Assembly: GCA_002389055.1 (NCBI GenBank)
Contig: DGNT01000152.1
Location: forward strand, 4,886-18,022
DNA length: 13,137 nucleotides
Reading direction: 5' to 3'
Source of the DNA: Alcanivorax sp. UBA4485
GTDB taxonomy: Bacteria; Pseudomonadota; Gammaproteobacteria; Pseudomonadales; Alcanivoracaceae
The notes below the pieces were generated by a model. The model saw nothing but the letters and a program-made list of their open reading frames with translations. It did not search any database and was not told the DNA's origin. Positions 1 through 7,721 of this stretch are shown one piece after another. Every line of letters starts with the position of its first letter. Position 1 is the first letter of the stretch. Both the position numbers and the translations under genes were made by a program.

Positions 1-113
1 GCGGGCTCTCTGGAGAGAAAAGTCTCTGGAATCCTGCGGGGCAACCTTTGCCGGGTGGCTGGCGCCACCCTTTCGCGGGCGGGGCCCGCTCCCACAGAGG
101 CCGCTCCTACAAG
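1..113. repeat. Cluster of short inverted repeats including a REP-like palindrome
   Basis: This stretch beyond the last gene of the operon holds several small hairpins and no gene. GGCAA/TTGCC pairs across 3 bases at 40-52. GGGTGGC/GCCACCC pairs across 4 bases at 53-70. GCGGGC/GCCCGC pairs across 3 bases at 75-89. The last, with its flanks (TTCGCGGGC ... GCCCGCTCCCACA, 72-96), closely resembles REP elements known from Pseudomonas and relatives. A partial second copy (CCGCTCCTACA) follows at 101-111. An 8-base direct repeat TCTCTGGA occurs at 7-14 and 23-30. Such hairpins just after an operon can protect the mRNA 3' end. No clear T-run follows any of them on the minus strand, so I do not call an intrinsic terminator. 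The family assignment rests on memory of REP consensus sequences. Confidence 0.6.
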
Positions 114-818
114 TCAGGACGGGCGGTCGGTTTTGCGATCGTCGCAGATGGAGATGATGCCGCTGGCCATGAAGGTGGCCATGCGTTGTTTTACCGCTTC
201 GAAGTCGTCGGAGCGGCATAGCCCGCCGGACAGCTTGTCGATGCGGCCGGTGCGCGCCAGGGTGAGAATCAGCGCGCCGGTGACGAAGTGATAGCCCCAG
301 AAAATATCTTCTTCCGCGGCGTCGGGCAGGGCCTTCCTCAGTAAGTCGATCAGACGCAGCACCACCGGATCGAAATGCTGGTCCATCATCTCCGCGCCCC
401 ACTCCGGCGTGTTCGCCACCTGGGCGGCGAACGCCGCGTAGTTGCGCCAGCCCTCGCCGCCCTGGATGTACAGGTCCAGGTCGGTGTCCAGATAGGTGTG
501 CAGGGCCCCTTCCACGGTGGGTTTGCCGCCGCAGGCGCGCTCGTAGTCGTCCAGGGCCTGCATGCGCCGGCTGCTGGTCTCCACGGCACGGCGCGCGAAC
601 ACCGCGTCGAACAACTGCTTCTTATCGTCGAAGTAGTAGTTAATCAGCGTGTGGTGAACGCCGATCCGTTTGGCCACGTCCTTGAGCGTGACCCCGTAGA
701 GACCGTGCTTGGAAAACAGATACTCGGCGTTATCGAGGATTTTCTCGGTCATTTCGGCGCGACGCTCCGCTTGCGTCGCGCTCTTCTTACCAGCCTTGTT
801 TTGGGCAGACATAGTCAT
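114..818 (-). CDS. TetR/AcrR-family transcriptional regulator
   Basis: Likely a ligand-responsive DNA-binding repressor and the last gene of the transporter/esterase/ligase operon. A TetR-type helix-turn-helix lies near residues 27-75: the segment VTLKDVAKRIGVHHTLINYY (44-62) followed by F-x-x-K-x-x-L-F is the classic recognition helix and its extension. The C-terminal two thirds is an all-helical ligand and dimer domain, with FWGYHFVTGALILTLARTG near the dimer interface. The length (234 aa) is normal. The start is uncertain: ATG codons at 818 and 812 both precede MSAQNK-like sequence, and a GTG at 845 would add nine residues. None has a strong ribosome-binding site, so low expression or read-through from the gene upstream is likely. 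By position it probably controls this operon and may sense the substrate or its CoA ester; this is inference. Confidence 0.9.
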   Translation of the reverse strand: MTMSAQNKAGKKSATQAERRAEMTEKILDNAEYLFSKHGLYGVTLKDVAKRIGVHHTLINYYFDDKKQLFDAVFARRAVETSSRRMQALDDYERACGGKPTVEGALHTYLDTDLDLYIQGGEGWRNYAAFAAQVANTPEWGAEMMDQHFDPVVLRLIDLLRKALPDAAEEDIFWGYHFVTGALILTLARTGRIDKLSGGLCRSDDFEAVKQRMATFMASGIISICDDRKTDRPS

Positions 819-854
819 CCAATGTAGGTGCGGCGGGCCGGCCACCGGCTTGGG

Positions 855-2441
855 TCATTGGCCGTATTCCGATCGCAGCCGCATTTTATCGATCTTTCCG
901 GTGGCCGCCAGCGGCATCGCCGGCACGCGGATCACCGCGTCAGGCAGCCACCATGAAGCCACGCGCCCGCGTAATGCGTCCAGTATTTCCTGGTCGTCGG
1001 CGAGCGCCGCGCCGTTGGTCTCGACGATCAGCAGCGGCCGCTCGCCCCAGCGGGCATCGGCCCGCCCGATCACCGCCGCCTGGGAAACGCTGGCCAGAGC
1101 GCCGACGATCGCTTCGATCTCACCGGGGTTGATCCACTCACCGCCGGACTTGATCAGGTCCTTGGCGCGGCCGGTGATGATCAGGTTGCCGTGGCCATCA
1201 ATACGCGCCAGATCGCCGGTGGCGAACCACCCCTGGTCGTCGGTGGCGGGCTGGTCATGACCCAGGTAGCGACCCACCACCGAGGCGCCGCGCACCCAAA
1301 GGTGGCCTTCCCGGTCACGCTGTTCCGCCAGCGGCTCGCCGTGCTCGTCGGTGAGGCGCAAATCCACCCCCATCGCCGGGCGACCGGCCCAGGCCGCTTG
1401 CCGGCCCGGGTCGTCGGGCGGAGTAATAGTACCCAAGGGCGACAGCTCGGTCATGCCCCAGCTGGTCTGCACCGTGACCCCAAGGCGCTGCTCGAGCCTC
1501 GCCATCAGCGCCTCGGACATGGGCGCGCCGCCCACCATCAGCCGCTTCAGCGACGGCAGCTCACCGCCGTGCGCCTCGATGTGGTTCAACAGGCCCAGCC
1601 ACACCGTGGGCACGCCGGCGGCCACGGTCACCCCCTGTTCGGCGATCAGGCCGGCCAGGCTGGCACCGTCCAGATGGCGGCCCGGCAACACCAGCCGCGC
1701 GCCCACCGCCGGCGCCGCGAACGGCAGACCCCAGGCGTTGGCGTGAAACATGGGCACCGCCGCCAGCACCGTGTCGGCGGCGGTGAGACCCACCACGTCG
1801 GCCTGCAGCAGCCGCAATGTATGCAAGTAACCGGAGCGATGGCTGTACACCACGCCCTTGGGGGCGCCGGTGGTACCGGAGGTGAAACACAGCCCGGAGG
1901 CGGTGTTCTCGTCAAAATCGCCCCAGACCAGCTCGGCCCCGGGCGCCGCCTGGTCCGGGTCCAGCACGCTCATCGAGCAACACGGCGGCCCCTCACCGTC
2001 GGCGGGCACGCCGTCGATGACCAGCACCCGCGCCACCGACGGCGCCAGGGCCAGGATAGTGCGCGCCAACGGCAGCAGGTCGACGCTGACGACAACCACA
2101 AGGGCGCCCGACTGTTCCAGCATGGCCGCGCTTTGTTCGGCGGTGACCCTGGGATTCAATGTGTGACAGGCGGCGCCCATCCCCATGATGCCGTACCAGG
2201 CTTCCATATGAGCCTGGGTGTTCCAGGCCAGCGTGGCGACGCGATCGCCCCGGCTCACGCCGAGCCCGGCGAGCAGCGCCGACACACGGCCGGCCCGCTC
2301 TCTCAGGCCGGCGTAGCCGACCCGCTGCACGGCGCCCCCGCCGACGGCGGTAATCACCTCGGCGTGCGGGTGCCATTTCGCGGCGTGGTCGAGAAATTTA
2401 TCCAGGGTCAGCGCATAGGGCTGCATGCCGCCGTCAATCAT
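855..2441 (-). CDS. AMP-forming acyl-CoA synthetase (fatty-acid/carboxylate--CoA ligase)
   Basis: Cytoplasmic ANL-superfamily enzyme that adenylates a carboxylic acid with ATP and transfers the acyl group to CoA. All core motifs are visible in the 528 residues: the phosphate-binding loop FTSGTTGAPKGVVYSH (186-201), the VPMFHANAWGLP region (229-240), WGMTE (328-332), GWFATGD (404-410), the hinge and A8 motif GRAKDLIKSGGEWINPGEIE (424-443), and the C-terminal catalytic Lys516 in ATGKIDK. The KSGGEWI motif is typical of medium/long-chain fatty acid and related ligases, but the acyl substrate cannot be read from sequence. The ATG overlaps the esterase stop codon (ATGA, 4 bases), and GGAG lies a few bases upstream of it, which supports this start over Met6. 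The gene probably acts directly after the esterase, activating the acid it releases. Confidence 0.93.
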   Translation of the reverse strand: MIDGGMQPYALTLDKFLDHAAKWHPHAEVITAVGGGAVQRVGYAGLRERAGRVSALLAGLGVSRGDRVATLAWNTQAHMEAWYGIMGMGAACHTLNPRVTAEQSAAMLEQSGALVVVVSVDLLPLARTILALAPSVARVLVIDGVPADGEGPPCCSMSVLDPDQAAPGAELVWGDFDENTASGLCFTSGTTGAPKGVVYSHRSGYLHTLRLLQADVVGLTAADTVLAAVPMFHANAWGLPFAAPAVGARLVLPGRHLDGASLAGLIAEQGVTVAAGVPTVWLGLLNHIEAHGGELPSLKRLMVGGAPMSEALMARLEQRLGVTVQTSWGMTELSPLGTITPPDDPGRQAAWAGRPAMGVDLRLTDEHGEPLAEQRDREGHLWVRGASVVGRYLGHDQPATDDQGWFATGDLARIDGHGNLIITGRAKDLIKSGGEWINPGEIEAIVGALASVSQAAVIGRADARWGERPLLIVETNGAALADDQEILDALRGRVASWWLPDAVIRVPAMPLAATGKIDKMRLRSEYGQ

Positions 2442-4015
2442 GGGGTCTCCGATTCAGGGGCCGGCAAGATCGGTGCGACGATGCCGGTATTCCAGTTCCA
2501 GGGGGTGTCGCCTTGCCGGCGACGGCGCGACACCACCTCTTCGTGCAGCCGGTACTGGGCCGGCAAAAGGGCGTAGGCCACGCGCGGCACTTCGGCGAAG
2601 TGCATCCAGACGCCGCCTTCATGCTCCGAATAGCGTGGCCACGCCGGCTGCCGGCGGGCGCACGGCTGGCCGGCACGGGCGAAGGACGCCCAGTACTCGC
2701 CCATCGCCTCGGACATCGCCGCCTCGGCATCGGTGGCCGGAATGGTCGGCCACAATTTGGTGGTGCGCCCGGCGGTGCCGAACACATAGGGCACCTCGGC
2801 GGCGTGGAAGGCGTGCAAGCCGAAGGCGCTCGCCGTCGGGTAACCGTGATCGAACAGGTACAGATAGGCCGGTACGCCGCGCGCCTCCTGTTTGATCACC
2901 AGCCGCTCGGCGGTCCAGCCGTACAGCGCGTCGCGGGTGGCGGCGAGCACGCTCTCCTCGCCGCCTTCCGCCGGATACAGGCTCAGAAACCGATCCGTCA
3001 GGTCGCCGTAGCGATGGGCAATGGCGTCCTCGTAGGCGGCGCTGTCGGTGGGCGGCTCCGGGGCCAGGAAACGCAGTGAGCGAATCTCGCCGCTGGTCAG
3101 GCCGGCCAACAGCGGCACCGGGGCCTGTTCGCCCCGGTCGAAGGTGTCCACCAGCTGCCGGGGCAGCACCTGGCCATCGATGGTGCCACTGGGCATATAA
3201 CCAGCGTCGGCGGCGGCCTGGCTGAGCGTGGCCGCGTCCATGGCGCGCAAGGCGTCCAGGTCGCCGGCGCCGAGCCGTGCCGCGAGCCGCTCGCCGAGGC
3301 ATTCGGCGGGCACCTCGCCGTGCTGCTCTTCGCGCAGCGCCGGCGTCGAGATCATATAGGCGCTCTGCGCGATGGCCTTGGCGAACAGCCCGCGCGCCGC
3401 CGGCGCCGCCATCAGGTACATCACGCTGAGACCGCCGGCGGACTCGCCGGCCACGGTGACGTTGTCCGCGTCGCCGCCAAACGCGGCGATGTTGTCACGC
3501 ACCCAGCGCAGCGCGGCGATCTGGTCGAGCAGGCCGTAGTTGCCCGATACCCCGGACGGCGACTCGGCGCTCAGCGCCGGATGCGCCAGGTAGCCGAGCA
3601 CCCCGAGCCGGTAGTTGATCGACACCACCACCAGGCCGCGCCGCGCCATCCGCGCGCCGTCGAACATGGGCTCGGCGCTGCCGCCGGTGTTCAGCGCGCC
3701 ACCGTGGATCCACACCAGCACCGGCGCCCCCCGGGCGTTTTCCGGCGACCAGATATTCAGCGTCAGGCAGTCCTCGCTGACCGACGGCAACGCCGGCGCG
3801 TAAATACTGCCCGGGCGCGAGCGCGGCTGGATGCAGGCGGGCCCGAACGCCAGGGCGTCACGCACCCCTTCCCAGGGCGGCATCGCCGCCGGCGGCCGCC
3901 AGCGGCGCTCGCCCACCGGCGGCAAGGCATAGGGAATACCCTTGAACACCCGCAGCGCGCCCTCACGCGCGCCGCGCACCGCGCCGGCGGGGGCCTCTAC
4001 CAAAGGATCGCTCAT
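2438..4015 (-). CDS. Type-B carboxylesterase (alpha/beta hydrolase)
   Basis: Serine hydrolase of the carboxylesterase/cholinesterase family (525 aa, usual length for bacterial members), predicted to cleave carboxylic esters into acid and alcohol. Visible marks are FKGIPYA and PP near the N-terminus (24-43), the family motif SEDCLTLN (80-87), the oxyanion-hole segment HGGAL (104-108), the nucleophile elbow GESAGG with Ser192, a likely acidic residue Glu310 in GLTSGEIRS, and the catalytic His404 in HAFHAAEVPYVFG. There is no signal peptide or lipobox, so the enzyme should be cytoplasmic, unlike secreted lipases. It begins 24 bases after livF with GGAG eight bases before the ATG, and its end overlaps the ligase start. 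The natural ester is unknown; in this setting it is probably one imported by the adjacent ABC system. PnbA-like xenobiotic esterases are the nearest named relatives I can offer. Confidence 0.93.
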   Translation of the reverse strand: MSDPLVEAPAGAVRGAREGALRVFKGIPYALPPVGERRWRPPAAMPPWEGVRDALAFGPACIQPRSRPGSIYAPALPSVSEDCLTLNIWSPENARGAPVLVWIHGGALNTGGSAEPMFDGARMARRGLVVVSINYRLGVLGYLAHPALSAESPSGVSGNYGLLDQIAALRWVRDNIAAFGGDADNVTVAGESAGGLSVMYLMAAPAARGLFAKAIAQSAYMISTPALREEQHGEVPAECLGERLAARLGAGDLDALRAMDAATLSQAAADAGYMPSGTIDGQVLPRQLVDTFDRGEQAPVPLLAGLTSGEIRSLRFLAPEPPTDSAAYEDAIAHRYGDLTDRFLSLYPAEGGEESVLAATRDALYGWTAERLVIKQEARGVPAYLYLFDHGYPTASAFGLHAFHAAEVPYVFGTAGRTTKLWPTIPATDAEAAMSEAMGEYWASFARAGQPCARRQPAWPRYSEHEGGVWMHFAEVPRVAYALLPAQYRLHEEVVSRRRRQGDTPWNWNTGIVAPILPAPESETP

Positions 4016-4039
4016 GGCGTTGTCTCCAACCGGTTAACG

Positions 4040-4735
4040 TCAGACTTCCAGCCATTCCCGGCGGATGTCGTGATTATCGCGAAGCTGCTCGGGGGTGCCT
4101 TCGAAAACGATCTGACCATGGCCCATCACCAGCACGCGGTGAGAGATATCCATGGCGATGGCCAGCTTTTGTTCCACCAGCAGGATCGACACGCCGGCTT
4201 CGGCGATGTCGCTGATCAGCTCGCCGATCTGTTTGACGATCAGCGGCGCCAGGCCCTCGGTGGGCTCGTCGATCATAATCAGGTCCGGGTCGCCCATCAG
4301 GGTGCGGCTGATGGTCAGCATTTGCTTCTCGCCACCGGACAACACCCCGGCCGGCGCCTCGGCCCGGCGCGCCAGGTTGGGGAACATGTCGAGGAACTGC
4401 TCGACCCGCCACTTGCCCGGCTTGCGGGTGTTCTTGATGCCCAGCTCCAGGTTTTGCCGCACCGTCAGGGTGGGGAAAATATCCCGGTTCTCCGGCACAT
4501 AACCCAATCCCAGGCGGGACACGCGATGGTTGGGCAGGCCGGCGATCTGCTCGCCGCGGAAGCGCACCGAACCCAGCGGCGGCACTTCGCCCATGATCGC
4601 CTTCACGGTGGTGGAGCGCCCCACCCCGTTGCGACCGAGCAGCGACACCACCTCGCCTTCGTTGATGGAAAAATTAACGCCGTTAAGAATGTGGCTTTTG
4701 CCGTAGTAGGCGTGCAGGTCGTTGACTTCCAGCAT
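4040..4735 (-). CDS. livF: ABC importer ATPase, LivF type
   Basis: Cytoplasmic ATP-binding subunit of a HAAT-family (branched-chain amino acid type) importer, 231 aa, pairing with LivG. It has the LivF layout: Walker A near 34-42, PENRDIFP at the Q-loop position (81-88), signature LSGGEKQ (132-138), Walker B and catalytic Glu in LIMIDEPTEG (152-161), and VEQ (187-189) where many ABC proteins have the switch His. The VEQ form is usual for LivF. The Walker A reads GRNGVGRST, so the nearly invariant Lys is Arg40 (codon CGC at 4616-4618), an oddity discussed in the findings. The start codon overlaps the livG stop by one base (TAATG), with a strong GAGGAGG seven bases upstream inside livG. It could be a subfamily variant rather than a damaged protein, because everything else is intact. 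Confidence 0.95.
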   Translation of the reverse strand: MLEVNDLHAYYGKSHILNGVNFSINEGEVVSLLGRNGVGRSTTVKAIMGEVPPLGSVRFRGEQIAGLPNHRVSRLGLGYVPENRDIFPTLTVRQNLELGIKNTRKPGKWRVEQFLDMFPNLARRAEAPAGVLSGGEKQMLTISRTLMGDPDLIMIDEPTEGLAPLIVKQIGELISDIAEAGVSILLVEQKLAIAMDISHRVLVMGHGQIVFEGTPEQLRDNHDIRREWLEV

Positions 4736-5484
4736 TACGCGGCCTCCTCGCCCAGATAGGCTTCCTTCACACGGGGATCGTTACGGATCGCTTCGGGGCG
4801 GCCGGTGGCGACGATTTCGCCGTAGACCAGCACTGAAATGCGGTCCGCCAGTTCGAACACCACGCCCATGTCGTGCTCGACGATCATCAGCGTGCGGTCG
4901 GCGCCGACCTGTCGGATCAGCTCAATGGCCTGGCCGGTTTCGGTATTGCTCATGCCGGCGGTGGGTTCGTCCAGCAACACCACGCCGGCGTCGCAGGCGA
5001 TGGTCATGCCGATTTCCAGCGCCCGCTGGCTGGCGTAGGGCAAGGCCCCCGCCGGCACGTCACGCAGCGCCTGCAAGCCGATCATTTCCAGCACTTCCTC
5101 GGCGCGGCGGTTGGCGCCGCCCATGCCGGTGGCGGCGCGCCAGAACACATAGCCGGCGCCGCTGCTCTTGAAGCAGGCGCAGCGCAGGTTCTCGAACACG
5201 GACAGGTTGTCGAACACATTACTGACCTGGAACGAGCGCGACAGACCGCGTTGCTGAATCTGCTGCGGCGCCAGATCGTTGATGCGTTCGCCGTGCAGCA
5301 GAATATCCCCGCCGCTGGCGCGGAACGCCCCGGAAACCAGATTGAAGAAGGTGGATTTGCCGGCCCCGTTGGGGCCGATCACGGCGTGAATCTCACCCTG
5401 CTCCACGTCCAGATTGACGCCACGGATCACCTCGGCGGGGCCGAAATGTTTAGTCAGATTACGGATCGATAACGCCGCACTCAT
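4735..5484 (-). CDS. livG: ABC importer ATPase, LivG type
   Basis: Second ATP-binding subunit of the HAAT importer, 249 aa from the chosen start. Walker A is canonical (GPNGAGKST, 37-45). SFQ at 84-86 contains the Q-loop Gln. Walker B and the catalytic Glu are in GVVLLDEPTAGM (Glu173), and the switch His is present in IVEHDMG (His204). The signature region reads LPYASQ (148-153), where LivG proteins usually have a form like SYGEQ or AYGDQ, so the Gly contacting nucleotide is missing. I chose the ATG at 5484 because the sequence MSAALSIRNLTKHFG begins like other LivG proteins, GGGAGG lies seven bases upstream, and the codon overlaps the livM stop as ATGA. An in-frame extension upstream to 5520 lies inside livM and looks unreal. 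Confidence 0.95.
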   Translation of the reverse strand: MSAALSIRNLTKHFGPAEVIRGVNLDVEQGEIHAVIGPNGAGKSTFFNLVSGAFRASGGDILLHGERINDLAPQQIQQRGLSRSFQVSNVFDNLSVFENLRCACFKSSGAGYVFWRAATGMGGANRRAEEVLEMIGLQALRDVPAGALPYASQRALEIGMTIACDAGVVLLDEPTAGMSNTETGQAIELIRQVGADRTLMIVEHDMGVVFELADRISVLVYGEIVATGRPEAIRNDPRVKEAYLGEEAA

Positions 5485-6707
5485 GCGTTGGCCTCCCGGT
5501 GCTTGGCGGTGACCCGCCACAGGCCGTAGCCGACGGCGAGTAGAATGACGACGGTGCCCCAGGCCAGCGGCGAGGCCGCATTCAGTTCAAGGCCCAGGGC
5601 CTGGGCCAGCTTGTCGTCGCCGTGGCGGATCAGGTAGACCAGTTCAACCGTGAGAACCAGTGCCAGGATCCAGGCGATCACCGCCGCGGCGCCCACCAGC
5701 CAGCCCGGCCACTTGCGGGCCAGTTCGGCGCGGTGCCAGGCCTGGCGGATCTGTTCGAGGCCACCGGCCAGGCCGCTGGGCGCGAACATCACCACGGCCA
5801 GGAACACGATCCCCACGTACAGAACCGAGGCATCGGTAAAGTCGCTGAGCAGGGAATTCATCAAGGTGACCACCACGGCACCGACAATCGGGCCGTAGAA
5901 GATGCCCAGGCCGCCCACCGCCGCCATCACCAATGCCAGGCCTGAGGCCACCAGGCTCAACGATTCCGGCGTCACGATCTCGTAGTTCACCGCCGCCATA
6001 CCGCCGGCCAGACCGGCCATGCCGCCGGACGCGATGAATACCAGAAAGCGCACATTGCGCGGCGGGTAGCCGATGAACTGCGTGCGGTCCGGGTTATCAC
6101 GCACGGCGTTGGACATACGGCCCAGCGGGGTGCGGGTGAAGGCCCACATGGCCAGCACCGCGGCGAACACCCAGAACGCCATGAACCAGTACACGTCGGC
6201 GGGCTGGGCCAGTTCCAGGCCGAACCACACCGGCCCCACCATGCGGTTACTGAACACCCCGGTTTCACCGCCGAACACGGACGGGAACATCTGCGTGCCG
6301 GTGGCCACTAATTCGCCCAGACCCAGGGTGATCATGGCGAACGCGGTGCCGGCGCGGCGGCAGAACGGCCAGCCCACCACCAGCGCCACCAGGGCGCCGC
6401 CGGCAAAGCCCACCAGCGGCAGCAGGAACACCGGGAAATGCGCCCAGAACCCTTCCCCGGCGTAGGCGGCGTCGCCGATCGCGTTCATCGCGTGGATAGC
6501 CGCGTAACTGCCCAGGCCGAAGAAGGCGGCATGGCCGAACGACAGCATGCCGCCCTGGCCGAGCAGCATGTTGTAGGACAGTGCGAAGACAATATGGATG
6601 GCGATCACATTGATCACGGAGACCGCGCTGCCGCCGGTCACTGCGGGCAGCAGCAGCAATACCGCCAGGCTGATCAGCCAGGGCGCGAACGGTCGGAAAA
6701 CACTCAT
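5481..6707 (-). CDS. livM: ABC importer inner-membrane permease, LivM type
   Basis: Hydrophobic permease subunit of the HAAT importer, 408 aa. It has the LivM hallmarks: ALSYNMLLGQGGMLSFGHAAFF (42-63), the TPLGRMSNAVRDNPDRTQFIGY coupling-loop segment (193-214) that should contact the ATPases, and GGLGIFYGPIVGA (265-277). The usual permease ends near MFAPSGLAGG (307-316). Here about 75 further residues follow, with two more likely membrane helices (about 336-360 and 381-397) and a basic cytoplasmic-looking tail. I do not recognise this extension as a separate domain. The start overlaps the livH stop by four bases (ATGA) and has GGGAG upstream; the end overlaps livG in the same way, so the subunits are translationally coupled. 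Confidence 0.95.
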   Translation of the reverse strand: MSVFRPFAPWLISLAVLLLLPAVTGGSAVSVINVIAIHIVFALSYNMLLGQGGMLSFGHAAFFGLGSYAAIHAMNAIGDAAYAGEGFWAHFPVFLLPLVGFAGGALVALVVGWPFCRRAGTAFAMITLGLGELVATGTQMFPSVFGGETGVFSNRMVGPVWFGLELAQPADVYWFMAFWVFAAVLAMWAFTRTPLGRMSNAVRDNPDRTQFIGYPPRNVRFLVFIASGGMAGLAGGMAAVNYEIVTPESLSLVASGLALVMAAVGGLGIFYGPIVGAVVVTLMNSLLSDFTDASVLYVGIVFLAVVMFAPSGLAGGLEQIRQAWHRAELARKWPGWLVGAAAVIAWILALVLTVELVYLIRHGDDKLAQALGLELNAASPLAWGTVVILLAVGYGLWRVTAKHREANA

Positions 6708-7645
6708 GGCTCAAGTTCTCCCATCAGGCCGCAGGGGCGGAAGATCAGAATCAGCACCAGCAGGATGAACGGCGTCATCGGCGCCAGGCTGGCCAGAGTG
6801 ATACCGGTCACTTCGCCGTAAGGGTCGACGCTGATGCCGATCACGCCGAGCAGGTCGGCGATTGATGCGTCAAAGGCAACGAAGAAGGTCTGCAGCAGGC
6901 CGATCAGCAGGGAGGCGTAGAAGGCGCCGATCAAGGACCCCATGCCACCGACCACCACCACCACGAACACAATGGGACCCAGGGTCTGGGCCATGCCCGG
7001 CTCGGTATTGAGCAACGGGCCGCCGATCACGCCGGCCAGGCCGGCCAACGCGCAGCCGAAGCCGAACACGCCCATGAACAGGCGCGGCACGTTGTGCCCC
7101 AGATGCCCGACCATGTCGCCGTGGGTGAGCGCCGCGCGGATCATCATGCCGACGCGGGTTTTCTTGAGCAGGAACCAGAGCGCCGCGAACATGAAGACCG
7201 CGATCATCATGGTGACGCCCCGATAAATGGAATAGTCGGTGCCGAACAAGGTGAACAAGGCGTTCTGCATATAGTCCGGCGGCACATAGGAGACCGGGAT
7301 CGAACCCCAGAACAAATGCACCAGTTCATCAATGACGTAGGCCAGACCGAAGGTGAACAGCAGCTCGGCCACATGGCCCGAAGCGTGTACCCGGCGCAGG
7401 CCATAGCGCTCCACCACCGCGCCGATCACGGCCACCAGGCAGGGGGCAAGAAACAGGGCCGGCCAGAAACCGATATGCAGACCCAGTGCGTAGGCGAAAT
7501 AGGCGCCCAGCATATAAAAACTGGCGTGGGCGAAGTTGAGCACGCCCATCATCGAGAAGATCAAAGTCAAACCACTGGACAGCATGAACAGCAAAAGGCC
7601 GTACAAAATGCCGTTCAACGTGGAGAAGACAATTGTTTCGAGCAT
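6704..7645 (-). CDS. livH: ABC importer inner-membrane permease, LivH type
   Basis: First permease subunit of the HAAT importer, 313 aa, almost entirely membrane helices. The segment FSMMGVLNFAHASFYMLGAY (30-49) is the LivH signature. RVGMMIRAALTHGDMVGHLG (164-183) is the coupling loop facing the ATPases, and GGMGSLIGAFYASLLIG (233-249) is also typical. Before the last helix lies a longer loop (about 257-290, SIADLLGVIGISVDPYGEV region) than in the classical E. coli protein, which I associate with amide/urea-like and other non-amino-acid HAAT systems. ATG at 7645 is preferred over TTG at 7648 because GGGAG is seven bases from the ATG. A hairpin lies directly upstream of this ribosome-binding site, and 76 bases separate the gene from the binding-protein gene. 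Confidence 0.95.
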   Translation of the reverse strand: MLETIVFSTLNGILYGLLLFMLSSGLTLIFSMMGVLNFAHASFYMLGAYFAYALGLHIGFWPALFLAPCLVAVIGAVVERYGLRRVHASGHVAELLFTFGLAYVIDELVHLFWGSIPVSYVPPDYMQNALFTLFGTDYSIYRGVTMMIAVFMFAALWFLLKKTRVGMMIRAALTHGDMVGHLGHNVPRLFMGVFGFGCALAGLAGVIGGPLLNTEPGMAQTLGPIVFVVVVVGGMGSLIGAFYASLLIGLLQTFFVAFDASIADLLGVIGISVDPYGEVTGITLASLAPMTPFILLVLILIFRPCGLMGELEP

Positions 7646-7657
7646 CAAGCGACTCCC

Positions 7658-7680
7658 GGGGTGGCGAACATCGCCACCCC
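7658..7680 (-). promoter_or_regulatory. Stem-loop between the binding-protein gene and livH
   Basis: A perfect 10-base-pair inverted repeat (GGGGTGGCGA / TCGCCACCCC) with a 3-base loop lies in the 76-base gap. On the transcribed minus strand an A-run precedes the stem and no T-run follows, so it is not an intrinsic terminator for the operon. On the plus strand CCTTTTT follows (7681-7687), which would only matter for antisense transcription. The stem ends right beside the livH ribosome-binding site GGGAG (complement of 7653-7657). Stem-loops after the gene for an abundant binding protein are known, for example after malE, to protect the upstream mRNA and lower the output of the membrane subunits. 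That role is inferred here from position. Confidence 0.65.
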
Positions 7681-7721
7681 CCTTTTTAGCGCATTAAAGA
7701 ATCGGTGTTGGAACCTGGAAG

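Noticed and set aside
1191..4759. Long plus-strand open frames opposite the ligase, esterase and livF genes (1191-2576 and 3320-4759)
   Set aside because: Low-complexity His/Arg/Gly/Gln-rich translations antisense to well-supported enzymes.
5485..5520. Upstream in-frame extension of LivG by 12 residues
   Set aside because: It lies inside livM, while the ATG at 5484 has GGGAGG at ideal spacing and makes the usual ATGA junction.
7658..7687. Stem followed by CCTTTTT on the plus strand read as a terminator
   Set aside because: The orientation would stop plus-strand transcription, but no plus-strand gene ends there; for the operon there is no T-run after the stem.
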